Positions 1 through 6,295 are shown, counted from the first letter of the stretch. The stretch is 8,899 nt of DNA from Gammaproteobacteria bacterium (GCA_021774015.1 JAJFJO010000300.1:1-8899); one strand, 5' to 3'. The notes: generated by a model from the letters alone, not told the origin. Numbers and translations are program-made.

Positions 1-723
1 TAAAATTTGGCGAATGGTTTGTTGAATTACACGCGGGCCTGAAAAACCAATAAGCGCCTTAGGCTCAGCAATAATAATATCACCGAGTGTTGCAAGACTG
101 GCTGATACACCACCCATGGTAGGATTGGTTAATACAGAAATAAACGGGATACCTGCACTCGCAAGCTGTGCTAATACAGCGGATGTTTTTGCCATTTGGA
201 ACAAAGAAAACAAGCCTTCTTGCATGCGCGCCCCACCACTGGTGGAAAAACAAATAAACGGCTGCTTATGCTCCAACGCATATTCTGCAGCAATCGTAAA
301 TTTTTCACCGACACCCGCACTCATTGAGCCACCGATATACTTAAACTCAAAAGCACAGGCCACGACAGGAATGCCGCTTAATGTACCACGCATAGCAACA
401 ACCGCTTCATTTTCACCAGTTGCTTTACTAGCCTGAGTGATACGATCCTTATATTTTTTTGAATCGCGAAATTTCAAGCGATCTACCGGTTTAACATCTT
501 GCGCCAATTCATCACGCCCGTGTTCATCCAAAAAACGCTCTAATCGTTTTCGCGCGGGAATATAGATGTGATGATTACACTTAGGGCACACCTCCAAGTT
601 GCGCTCAAGCTCAGCACTATACAAAATCGCCGTACACGACTCACACTTGCTCCAAATACCTTCTGGAACACCTTTTTTTGCAGCCGTGGATACTTTAGGA
701 AGTAGTTTTTTAAACCAACTCAT
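1..723 (-). CDS. accD: Acetyl-CoA carboxylase carboxyltransferase subunit beta (3' end beyond window)
   Basis: Beta subunit of the acetyl-CoA carboxylase carboxyltransferase. With AccA it moves the carboxyl group from carboxybiotin on AccB to acetyl-CoA, giving malonyl-CoA for fatty acid synthesis in the cytoplasm. I translated the frame directly: it is open from the ATG at 723 to the window edge (241 codons), so about 50-60 C-terminal residues are missing against the usual length near 300. The N-terminus begins MSWFKKLLPK. A four-cysteine zinc finger follows with Cys27, Cys30, Cys46 and Cys49 (CESC and CPKC), the same spacing as in E. coli AccD. The crotonase-fold core is recognisable from FEFKYIGGSMSAGVGEKF, SGGARMQEG and LTNPTMGGVSASLATLGD. 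The gene lies 48 bp downstream of truA and is probably cotranscribed with it. A GGGATG-like ribosome site precedes the start. Identification is secure. Confidence 0.97.
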   Translation of the reverse strand, partial: MSWFKKLLPKVSTAAKKGVPEGIWSKCESCTAILYSAELERNLEVCPKCNHHIYIPARKRLERFLDEHGRDELAQDVKPVDRLKFRDSKKYKDRITQASKATGENEAVVAMRGTLSGIPVVACAFEFKYIGGSMSAGVGEKFTIAAEYALEHKQPFICFSTSGGARMQEGLFSLFQMAKTSAVLAQLASAGIPFISVLTNPTMGGVSASLATLGDIIIAEPKALIGFSGPRVIQQTIRQIL

Positions 724-771
724 TTTGGGTCATCCCTATCTTAAATCTAGATGCACCCATCATATCAAAAA

Positions 772-1569
772 TCAGGGCAAAAAGAAGGGGCCAACAGGTG
801 TTTGTGGCAAGTTATATTCATCTGGGTAATTAACCTGAACCAAATACAATCCATTGGGGGCAATCGTCACTCCAGCCCGAGTGCGATCACAACTCTCTAA
901 AACCGATTTCATCCATTCTGGTTCACGCGCTCCAACACCGACCTCAATCAAAGCACCCACGATATTACGCACCATATGCAATAAAAAAGCATTGGCGCGA
1001 GTTTCAATAATCAGCATGCGTCGCTGGCGATGAATACTCAGCTCCAGCATGTCACGAATGGGATTTTTAGCCTGACAGCCAGCACCACGAAAGGCGCTAA
1101 AATCGTGCTCACCCAACAAATAGGAGGCTGCTTCTTGCATACGCTCGACATCCAGTGGCTTATAAAACCAGCCCACATAATTGCGCAGTATTGCGGGCTT
1201 CACCTCGTGATTATACAAAACGTAGCGATAACGCCTGGCTTGCGCAGAAAATCGCGCATGAAATGACTGCGGCACTCGCTTAGCCCATAAAATACTTACT
1301 TCAGGTGGTAAATTACTATTCGTACCAAATACCCAGGCTTTCTCACTGCGGGTCACTTCCGTATCGAAATGAACAATTTGAGAGGTAGCATGAACCCCTG
1401 CATCCGTACGGCCTGCACAGGTTAGATGAATCGAATGATTCGCCACACAAGACACCGCGCGTTCAACAGTCGACTGCAGTGTCGGTAAATTATCCTGTAG
1501 CTGACTCTGCCAACCGTGGTAGGAAGAACCATCGTAACGAATTCCTAGTGAAATACGTTCTGGTATCAT
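772..1569 (-). CDS. truA: tRNA pseudouridine(38-40) synthase TruA
   Basis: Converts uridines 38, 39 and 40 in the anticodon stem-loop of many tRNAs to pseudouridine. The protein has 265 residues, close to E. coli TruA (270). The N-terminal half has IRYDGSSYHGWQ (about residues 10-21) and the catalytic motif GRTDAGVHA, with the nucleophile Asp56. The second half carries RRYRYVLYN, the FSAFRGAGCQAKNP segment and FLLHMVRNIVGAL, all typical of the family, and the C-terminus YPDEYNLP...GPFFLP is also characteristic. The ATG shares four bases (ATGA, 1566-1569) with the stop of the FimV-like gene, so translation is probably coupled. accD follows after 48 bp. In related bacteria trpF, and often trpB and trpA, sit between truA and accD; they are absent here. 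Confidence 0.97.
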   Translation of the reverse strand: MIPERISLGIRYDGSSYHGWQSQLQDNLPTLQSTVERAVSCVANHSIHLTCAGRTDAGVHATSQIVHFDTEVTRSEKAWVFGTNSNLPPEVSILWAKRVPQSFHARFSAQARRYRYVLYNHEVKPAILRNYVGWFYKPLDVERMQEAASYLLGEHDFSAFRGAGCQAKNPIRDMLELSIHRQRRMLIIETRANAFLLHMVRNIVGALIEVGVGAREPEWMKSVLESCDRTRAGVTIAPNGLYLVQVNYPDEYNLPQTPVGPFFLP

Positions 1570-2609
1570 GATGCATCAATTGAGCTAAGCAACTCTTTAG
1601 CTTGCTGTTGTTGCTCTTCATTGCCTCGCTGAACGACCTCTTCAAGCACTTTAGTCGCTGCCGCAAAGTCTTCCATCGTAATGTAGGCTTGCGCTAAATC
1701 CAATTTAGCCGGAATCGCTTCATCACTGCCCATAAAATCGTATTCAGTTTCGGTATCAGGATCCGCTTCAACAGTTGCTTGCTCAGACAACATAACCGCA
1801 TTAACGGCTGCTTGACGCCGGCGCGACATCATAAAGATTAGGAGTAATAATAAAAAAATAATCACGGCTAACATTAAATAGGACAACCAAAGACTCACGT
1901 GGCTGGTAACATCACCAAGCCATGTTTGAGTTGAGGGGGCTGTTTGATTTGTTTTTGTATGTAATTGCTGAAGCTGTTGATTCAGGCCAGAGACTTCCTG
2001 ATTCATCATAACCAATGCTTTACGCAATCGTTGCAAATTACCTTGCAGTTGTGCATTTTGCATAGACAGTTGCTGAATGCGCTCTGCTGTTTGCTGCTGA
2101 TAAGTCGAGCCTGCTTTAGCAATTTGATTAATAGTATAAGGATTAGAGTTGTTCGTTTGTGGGCGTGGTGCTATTTGACTATTCGCTGGCATCACCATAG
2201 GGCGCTCATTGCCTGGCATCACTTGCGCATTAGAAGTCTGCGCTTCTTTGGAAGCAGTATCAGCTGTCACCGCTTGCTGATTCGGTTGTTGTTTATCTGC
2301 AGTTTTAGTTTTTTGTTCTTGAAATTGTTTCGCAGCCGCCATAATTTTCTTTACTTGCGCCATAGCTGCCGCTTCACTTTGTTTAGGAGCTATTTTTGTT
2401 GCTGCAACACTCGTTTTTTTGACCGCCGTTTTAGTGTTAGCCGTGGCTTGGTTGGTTAAACCTGGCTTGGAAGATGTAGTTGCCGTTGGGGAGCCTGCGA
2501 CATGATAGGACTGCGGCGTTGCGGGGGCACCTAATCCACCCTCACTCGCACCAAAGCAAGCAATCGGAGCGACAATCAGGAACAGCACACTAAGAACACA
2601 TTTTTTCAC
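1566..2609 (-). CDS. fimV: FimV/HubP-like polar membrane protein, short form
   Basis: A 347-residue inner-membrane protein with a FimV-like layout. There is a signal peptide (residues 1 to about 20, ending near ACFGA) and then a long Ala/Thr/Gln/Lys-rich low-complexity periplasmic stretch (about 21-165). A Gln-rich coiled coil (about 171-218) and one transmembrane helix (about 239-261, followed by SRRRQ) come next, then a short acidic cytoplasmic tail. The tail ends in a TPR-like segment (about 302-345) whose KLDLAQAYITMEDFAAATKVLEEV matches the FimV C-terminal domain. FimV/HubP proteins organise the cell pole and support type IV pili, secretion or division. Known members are often two to three times longer and have a periplasmic LysM domain and repeated cytoplasmic TPRs. 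I see no LysM motif here. The start is a GTG chosen for a strong ribosome site. truA overlaps the stop by 4 bp. Family assignment rests on domain order, the C-terminal motif and the truA neighbour. Confidence 0.82.
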   Translation of the reverse strand: MKKCVLSVLFLIVAPIACFGASEGGLGAPATPQSYHVAGSPTATTSSKPGLTNQATANTKTAVKKTSVAATKIAPKQSEAAAMAQVKKIMAAAKQFQEQKTKTADKQQPNQQAVTADTASKEAQTSNAQVMPGNERPMVMPANSQIAPRPQTNNSNPYTINQIAKAGSTYQQQTAERIQQLSMQNAQLQGNLQRLRKALVMMNQEVSGLNQQLQQLHTKTNQTAPSTQTWLGDVTSHVSLWLSYLMLAVIIFLLLLLIFMMSRRRQAAVNAVMLSEQATVEADPDTETEYDFMGSDEAIPAKLDLAQAYITMEDFAAATKVLEEVVQRGNEEQQQQAKELLSSIDAS

Positions 2610-2616
2610 CAGCTAG

Positions 2617-2624
2617 TCTCCTCT
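2617..2624 (-). promoter_or_regulatory. Strong ribosome binding site selecting a GTG start for the FimV-like gene
   Basis: On the minus strand this reads AGAGGAGA, a near-perfect Shine-Dalgarno match, 7 nt before the GTG at 2609. The next codons encode KKCVLSVLFLIV, a proper signal-peptide start, which supports the GTG over any internal ATG. Confidence 0.8.
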
Positions 2625-2638
2625 AAACTAAAATGTCG

Positions 2639-2667
2639 ATTAAACCCTAAAACATTAGCCAAAACAA
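2639..2667 (-). promoter_or_regulatory. Candidate sigma70 promoter for the fimV-truA-accD operon
   Basis: On the minus strand TTGTTT (2667-2662) and TTTAAT (2644-2639) are separated by 17 bp. The -10 matches the consensus in five of six positions, the -35 in only three. Transcription would start near 2632, leaving a leader of about 23 nt. Other AT-rich combinations exist further upstream, such as one starting with TTGACT, so the exact promoter is uncertain. The whole 2610-2801 gap shows no coding potential. Confidence 0.35.
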
Positions 2668-2684
2668 ATACTAACGCATTGTTT

Positions 2685-2706
2685 TTACATGAACTTATTA
2701 ATGTAA
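2685..2706. repeat. Short inverted repeat upstream of the FimV-like gene
   Basis: TTACAT (2685-2690) and ATGTAA (2701-2706) form perfect 6-bp arms around a 10-nt AT-rich centre. The site sits just upstream of the proposed fimV promoter and could be a regulator binding site. In DNA this AT-rich it could also arise by chance. Confidence 0.25.
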
Positions 2707-2801
2707 GTCAATGAGTTTAACAAATTTTTACCTTAAAGTCAGCTTAAATGCGCCCCTCTGGCAAGGGCCAGCAAGATGATGAAAATAACACAAACCAAAA
2801 A

Positions 2802-3260
2802 TCAGTGTATATGCAGCACTTTTGGCTTCACGAGGTTAGTCCAATCTTCATAGCGCATTTGCACTAATTCAGAATGATTACCTGCATTAAACGCAATATT
2901 GTCATCTTCTAATAAAGAATCATCGACATACACATCCATATCATAAAGATTGCCAAATGGCGGCTGCGCCCCCACCTCGCAATCATCAAAGATCTCCTGA
3001 AACTCATACTCACTAGCCAATTCAATAGATTCTGCATTGGTTAGCTTTTTCAGTGCGGCAAAGTCAAACAATTTATTGGATGGCCCCACCAACATAGCGA
3101 GCTTATTATCGATTTTAACAATAATGGTTTTAGCCAAATCACGCCCAGAAATATGAGCTCTCGCTGCTATCTCTTGCGCTGTATACGCTGGAGCATGCGT
3201 AATTATCTGATATTTAATGTTATTTTTGTCTAATAGCTTTTGTAGGTTTTTGTGTCTCAT
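2802..3260 (-). CDS. YbaK/EbsC-family aminoacyl-tRNA deacylase
   Basis: A single-domain trans-editing protein of 152 residues in the YbaK/ProX (tRNA_edit) superfamily, which hydrolyses wrongly charged aminoacyl-tRNAs in the cytoplasm. The N-terminal part HAPAYTAQEIAARAHISG leads into DLAKTIIVK, where Lys44 is at the place of the near-invariant lysine of the superfamily. The GAQPPFGN loop (about residues 97-104) matches the conserved GxxPxG-type substrate-loop motif. The C-terminal strand region contains FNAGNHSELVQMRYEDW, typical of the fold. The substrate (Cys-, Ala- or Ser-charged tRNA) cannot be told from sequence by eye, so no symbol is given. The start has a very good ribosome site (GGAGGG). 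The gene is divergent from the persulfide dioxygenase gene, and a 20-bp palindrome lies only 18 nt upstream of its start, probably overlapping its promoter. Confidence 0.88.
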   Translation of the reverse strand: MRHKNLQKLLDKNNIKYQIITHAPAYTAQEIAARAHISGRDLAKTIIVKIDNKLAMLVGPSNKLFDFAALKKLTNAESIELASEYEFQEIFDDCEVGAQPPFGNLYDMDVYVDDSLLEDDNIAFNAGNHSELVQMRYEDWTNLVKPKVLHIH

Positions 3261-3278
3261 GACCTTCCCTCCAAGCTT

Positions 3279-3298
3279 TATACCTATCTATAGGTATA
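3279..3298. promoter_or_regulatory. Near-perfect 20-bp palindrome, probable repressor operator in a divergent promoter region
   Basis: Arms TATACCTAT (3279-3287) and ATAGGTATA (3290-3298) are exact inverse complements around a 2-bp centre. The site lies between the divergent starts of the YbaK-like gene (18 nt away) and the persulfide dioxygenase (63 nt away). On the minus strand it overlaps a TATAAA element (3282-3277) that could be the -10 of the YbaK-like gene. The TATACC...GGTATA form resembles operators of CsoR/CstR-type (DUF156) repressors, some of which sense persulfides and control persulfide dioxygenases. An ArsR-type (BigR-like) regulator is an alternative. No regulator gene lies in this window. 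Confidence 0.6.
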
Positions 3299-3314
3299 GA
3301 ACATTCTACAGCTC

Positions 3315-3346
3315 TTGACTTTAAAGCGAGCTCCACGCAGGATAAT
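3315..3346 (+). promoter_or_regulatory. Weak candidate promoter for the persulfide dioxygenase-DsbA-like operon
   Basis: TTGACT (3315-3320) and GATAAT (3341-3346) are good separate matches to -35 and -10 elements, but they lie 20 bp apart, longer than the usual 17. Such spacing can mean an activator-dependent promoter or a wrong pairing. Transcription would begin around 3353, very close to the first ATG at 3362. Confidence 0.28.
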
Positions 3347-3361
3347 AGAACCTTTAACTCT

Positions 3362-4075
3362 ATGGAAATTATGATGATTTTCAGACAATTAATCGATTAC
3401 ACCTCCAATACTTACACCTATATGCTCGCTTCAGGGCACGGGCGTGAGGCTGTCATTATCGACCCGGTTCATAGCCAGCTTGATAAATACATCACATTAC
3501 TCAATGAGCTGGATATTCGCCTCGCTTTCGCGATAGACACTCACACTCATGCTGACCATATCACCGCTACTGGACCACTAAGACAAAAATTGAATTGCAG
3601 CGTTGCAATGGGTGTTCACTCTAAAGCAGAGTGCATTACCACCAAACTTGTTGAAGGTGAGATATTACATGTGGACGGCATACACCTACATGCCATGTAC
3701 ACACCTGGTCATACCGATGACAGTTACAGCTTCAGAATGAATGACAGAATTTTTACTGGCGACACACTAATGATCCATGCGACAGGTAGAACGGATTTTC
3801 AATCGGGCGATGCACATCAACAATACGACAGCTTGTTCAATAAACTATTAACACTTCCAGAAGATATGCATGTTTTTCCTGCACACGATTACAATGGGTT
3901 TACCTCAACGACTATCGGCGAAGAAAAACGATTTAATCCACGCTTACAAGTTAATAGCGCTGATGAATACGCAGATATTATGAATCAGTTACATTTGCCA
4001 AAACCCAAAATGATTGATGTTGCTGTACCCCATAATTTAAAATGTGGGCTGGAATATACAGCCCCTTCTATTTAG
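3362..4075 (+). CDS. ETHE1/Blh-like persulfide dioxygenase (metallo-beta-lactamase fold)
   Basis: An enzyme of the ETHE1 group, a mononuclear iron dioxygenase that oxidises glutathione persulfide to sulfite and glutathione during sulfide detoxification. The metal-binding motif THTHADH (His61, His63, Asp65, His66) is followed by PGHTDDS (His117), FTGDTL (Asp134) and PAHDYNG (His175). His61, His117 and Asp134 correspond to the iron ligands of human ETHE1. The signature GRTDFQSG, close to GRTDFQQG in ETHE1, separates it from glyoxalase II and beta-lactamases. It has 237 residues, the usual length for single-domain forms, and no rhodanese domain is fused. The start is uncertain: ATG codons at 3362, 3371 and 3374 are in frame. 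The last gives MIFRQLID, the common family start, with GGAA 6 nt upstream, and may be the true one. The DsbA-like gene follows after 21 bp. A palindromic operator candidate lies upstream. Confidence 0.9.
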   Translation: MEIMMIFRQLIDYTSNTYTYMLASGHGREAVIIDPVHSQLDKYITLLNELDIRLAFAIDTHTHADHITATGPLRQKLNCSVAMGVHSKAECITTKLVEGEILHVDGIHLHAMYTPGHTDDSYSFRMNDRIFTGDTLMIHATGRTDFQSGDAHQQYDSLFNKLLTLPEDMHVFPAHDYNGFTSTTIGEEKRFNPRLQVNSADEYADIMNQLHLPKPKMIDVAVPHNLKCGLEYTAPSI

Positions 4076-4096
4076 CCCAACCTACTGGAGATTAAC

Positions 4097-4741
4097 ATGA
4101 GCAAAACAGGACTTCGCACTACTATTATCGTTGTCTTACTAGCCGCTATTGCTATCGCCATTGGCGCAGTCATGCTTAAACCTGCAGCCCCCCTACCACC
4201 ACAAAAAACAATTAACACAGCAAACCAGCCCACGCTGGGAAATGCAAATGCAAAAGTTCATATCGTTGCTTTTGAAGATTTAAAATGCGCTAACTGTAAA
4301 TTATTTAATAACAACCTGCTACCAAAAATAAAAAAGAAATATGTTAAGACGGGCGTTGCCTCATACACTATGATCAACCTGGCTTTTATCGATAGTTCCA
4401 TTACCGCAGCCAATGCCGCACGCTGCGTCTACGCACAGAATAAAGCGTTATTTTTCCCCTATGTCGAATATATTTATCACCACCAACCCGCTGAAGATAC
4501 CAACTGGACCACGATCCCTAAACTAATGGAATTTGCATCGAATATTCCCGGGATTAACAACAAGAAATTAAGTCGCTGCTTAGTGAAAGGCACTTACTAT
4601 GGTTTTATTAATAACAATTTAAAAATCGCTAGAAAAATAATGGGAGAAACCATTTCAACACCCACCATTTACATTGATGGACGAAAATTAAGCCCAATGA
4701 CTATGAAGCAAGTGGATCGATTGGTGAAAGCAGCGCAGTAA
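4097..4741 (+). CDS. DsbA/BdbD-like thiol-disulfide oxidoreductase, membrane-anchored
   Basis: A 214-residue exported thioredoxin-fold protein. One hydrophobic N-terminal helix (about residues 8-27) is followed by a Pro-rich linker without a clear AxA cleavage site, suggesting a membrane anchor facing the periplasm. The domain starts with GNANAKVHIVAFEDLKCANC, where Cys64-Ala-Asn-Cys67 is the redox centre. The cis-proline loop is STPTIYIDG (Pro189). Two further cysteines, Cys110 and Cys161, lie in the helical insertion and could form a structural or second redox pair. These features fit the DsbA-like Thioredoxin_4 group, which includes BdbD and DsbA2-type proteins, rather than classic E. coli DsbA with CPHC. 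Likely role: oxidising or shuffling disulfides in envelope proteins, with the BdbC/DsbB-like protein at 6318-6743 as candidate partner. A GGAG ribosome site precedes the start. It shares an operon with the persulfide dioxygenase. Confidence 0.85.
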   Translation: MSKTGLRTTIIVVLLAAIAIAIGAVMLKPAAPLPPQKTINTANQPTLGNANAKVHIVAFEDLKCANCKLFNNNLLPKIKKKYVKTGVASYTMINLAFIDSSITAANAARCVYAQNKALFFPYVEYIYHHQPAEDTNWTTIPKLMEFASNIPGINNKKLSRCLVKGTYYGFINNNLKIARKIMGETISTPTIYIDGRKLSPMTMKQVDRLVKAAQ

Positions 4742-4758
4742 AAATAAATAGCAACACC

Positions 4759-4809
4759 ATCCCGAAATGTAGTGCTTGCAAAGCTCAGCGCAAACACTAC
4801 ATCTGGGAT
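4759..4809. repeat. Large hairpin between convergent genes (terminator or dispersed palindrome)
   Basis: A three-part stem. ATCCC (4759-4763) pairs with GGGAT (4805-4809), ATGTAGTG (4767-4774) with CACTACAT (4795-4802), and TTGC (4776-4779) with GCAA (4790-4793). Small internal mismatches separate the parts, and a 10-nt loop contains AGCT. It lies just after the DsbA-like stop and before the end of the convergent outer-membrane protein gene, where a bidirectional terminator is expected. There is no clean U-tract directly after the stem on either strand. The length of pairing suggests a REP/MITE-like element as an alternative. Confidence 0.6.
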
Positions 4810-4845
4810 AATAAAAAAACCAGGTTGTATACAGATATTAAGCTT

Positions 4846-5484
4846 CTACAAAAACCGGAAAGAAACACCCACACCAGCAAAATTAGAAGTAGGCAGTTGA
4901 TGCGCGCTATTACATGGGACTTGCATAAAAGACGCATCAAAATCCCAACGCGGAGTTAAGGAATACAACAACCCAACACCATAAACCGGCATAACAAAGT
5001 TACCACTTTGCAGTGCAACAATGTTGGTTCCCGTAGTGATGCCACTACGCGCCACATAACCTACACCACCTTTGAGATAGGCACTTAATTTTTTCCATAG
5101 CGATATATTAACTTTACCCACCAAATAAACCACATTATTTTTAATAAGGTATTTAGGACCAAAGGTTGGTAAGTTATAAAAAGCAGGCTTGTGAAACCAA
5201 TTAACACCCAGCTCCACACCAAAGTGGTGCGTGAAATCATAACCCAGAGCAAGCTTTGGCGACCAACCATTGTTCTCTATTTTTGTTGCCGTTACACCAC
5301 CTCTTAACGTGGCATTGGTATAATTCACAAAGCTATAGCCAATTTGCACATTTACATACGCATGGTGAAAGATGGGTTGTGCTGGCATGGGCGCGACATC
5401 AGGACCACCCGCATCTGCAGCTGTGACAGCTAACATAAAAACGATTGAGGCAGTGATAATAGAAAAAAGTTTACAAGCGTTCAT
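4846..5484 (-). CDS. Small outer-membrane beta-barrel protein (OmpA/OmpW-like porin family)
   Basis: A 212-residue protein with a Sec signal peptide ending at VTAADA (cleavage probably after Ala25), then a short Pro-rich linker and alternating amphipathic strands. The strands are rich in Gly and aromatics: AYVNVQIGYSFVNY, WSPKLALGYDFTHHFGVELGVNW, SAYLKGGVGYVA, VYGVGLLYSLTPRWDFDASFMQV and FAGVGVSFRFL. This is the pattern of eight-stranded barrels of the outer-membrane beta-barrel (OMP_b-brl) superfamily, common in Legionella and Coxiella relatives. No OmpA-type peptidoglycan-binding domain follows. The last residue is Leu after Phe, so the usual terminal aromatic of the barrel-assembly signal is shifted by one. 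AGGAT lies 7 nt before the ATG. The gene is divergent from pagL and convergent with the DsbA-like gene. Function beyond the outer membrane cannot be stated. Confidence 0.8.
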   Translation of the reverse strand: MNACKLFSIITASIVFMLAVTAADAGGPDVAPMPAQPIFHHAYVNVQIGYSFVNYTNATLRGGVTATKIENNGWSPKLALGYDFTHHFGVELGVNWFHKPAFYNLPTFGPKYLIKNNVVYLVGKVNISLWKKLSAYLKGGVGYVARSGITTGTNIVALQSGNFVMPVYGVGLLYSLTPRWDFDASFMQVPCNSAHQLPTSNFAGVGVSFRFL

Positions 5485-5547
5485 TGTTTTATCCTAAAGA
5501 AATTGTCCTAATTGCGCCCACACCTACAAATAGCATGAAACCGCTGC

Positions 5548-5576
5548 AGTCTACCTAGCCAGTTAGTAAAAAGCAA
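5548..5576 (-). promoter_or_regulatory. Candidate promoter for the outer-membrane barrel gene
   Basis: On the minus strand TTGCTT (5576-5571) and TAGACT (5553-5548) are 17 bp apart. The -10 matches the consensus in four of six positions. It implies a leader of about 57 nt. The -35 of the opposing pagL promoter starts only 2 bp away, so the two would lie back to back. Confidence 0.35.
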
Positions 5577-5577
5577 C

Positions 5578-5606
5578 TTGACAGCATAGTAGCCCTACTT
5601 TATAAC
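5578..5606 (+). promoter_or_regulatory. Strong sigma70 promoter for pagL-dsbB, with a palindrome in the spacer
   Basis: TTGACA (5578-5583) is a perfect -35. After exactly 17 bp comes TATAAC (5601-5606), a five-of-six -10. Transcription should start near 5613, about 23 nt before the ATG. Within the spacer, AGTAG (5588-5592) and CTACT (5595-5599) form a 12-bp palindrome that could bind a repressor. This is the best promoter match in the window. Confidence 0.75.
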
Positions 5607-5635
5607 CATGCTTCAAAACCTTATGAGGAAATCAC

Positions 5636-6295
5636 ATGAAATCGTGCAAAATATGGGCAATCTTAATCAGCGTCATCATAGCTTTATCAATAATTAGCCT
5701 ACCCTCGAGCGTCTATGCAGCAACAAACACCAACGCAACAAATTCTCCAGCGAGTGTGGCTAAACACAGTGAATACTTCTTCCCCAAAAATGAAGTCTCA
5801 ATTAGTTTCTACGATAAAGATTTTTTTACATTTAATGTTCCACGTCCGCCAAGCCCGATTTTTTGGCATGCAAGTACAGAGGCCGATGCTGGTGCAATGG
5901 GCGCCTTTGAACACGTGATTTTTCACACAAAAAAATGGTTTTCAATTAATGCGGGGTTGAGCTTTGCACATTGGAGCATGCCCAACGATGGAATCGAAGC
6001 TTTGTCTGCATTTTTAGCGTTTAAGCTATGGGTGCCGATTAGCCCTTGCTTTCGCCCTTATGTTTATTACAGTGTTGCTGGCCCCACCATGCTTTCGCAA
6101 AAAACATTCGGCCACGCAAATTTTGCTGAGAATTTTGTATTCCAAGATTTGCTCGGTGTCGGCGTGCAAATGGGCCGTCATCACGCCGCTGATATTGCGC
6201 TATTATTGGTGCACTATTCTAATGGCGATATCTTCTATAAAAATAGCGGTATCGATGTACCCGTGATTTTAAAGCTCGGTATTGTTCTGCCGTAA
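5636..6295 (+). CDS. pagL: PagL-like lipid A 3-O-deacylase
   Basis: An outer-membrane barrel enzyme that removes the 3-O-linked acyl chain from lipid A, changing the endotoxic and permeability properties of LPS. The 219-residue precursor has a signal peptide ending near PSSVYA (about residue 28). The key region is LLLVHYSNGDIFYKNSGIDVP: His193 and Ser195 match the catalytic His126 and Ser128 of Pseudomonas PagL. The residue 14 after the histidine, where PagL has catalytic Glu140, is Asp207. The Asn-Gly after the serine and the NxGI before the acid are also typical. The C-terminus LKLGIVLP lacks a terminal aromatic. A GAGGA site and a consensus promoter lie upstream. dsbB follows after 22 bp, probably in one operon. 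The family call is good; activity with Asp in place of Glu is inferred only. Confidence 0.82.
   Translation: MKSCKIWAILISVIIALSIISLPSSVYAATNTNATNSPASVAKHSEYFFPKNEVSISFYDKDFFTFNVPRPPSPIFWHASTEADAGAMGAFEHVIFHTKKWFSINAGLSFAHWSMPNDGIEALSAFLAFKLWVPISPCFRPYVYYSVAGPTMLSQKTFGHANFAENFVFQDLLGVGVQMGRHHAADIALLLVHYSNGDIFYKNSGIDVPVILKLGIVLP

Noticed and set aside
116..436. 106-codon plus-strand open frame inside accD.
   Set aside because: The minus strand encodes conserved AccD throughout; the plus frame is a shadow.
1965..2459. 164-codon open frame on the plus strand opposite the FimV-like gene.
   Set aside because: It is an antisense shadow of the Gln/Ala-rich region; the Leu/Cys/Arg-rich product has no recognisable domain and the opposite strand holds a clear gene.
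2582..2609. Lipoprotein signal at the start of the FimV-like protein (cysteine in APIAC).
   Set aside because: The residue three before the cysteine is Pro, not a lipobox residue, and a normal signal peptidase I site (CFGA) follows directly.
2758..2771. CTGGC-AAGG-GCCAG hairpin downstream of the YbaK-like gene as a terminator.
   Set aside because: The perfect 5-bp stem is followed on the minus strand by AGAGGGGCGC, with no U-tract, and it is short enough to arise by chance.
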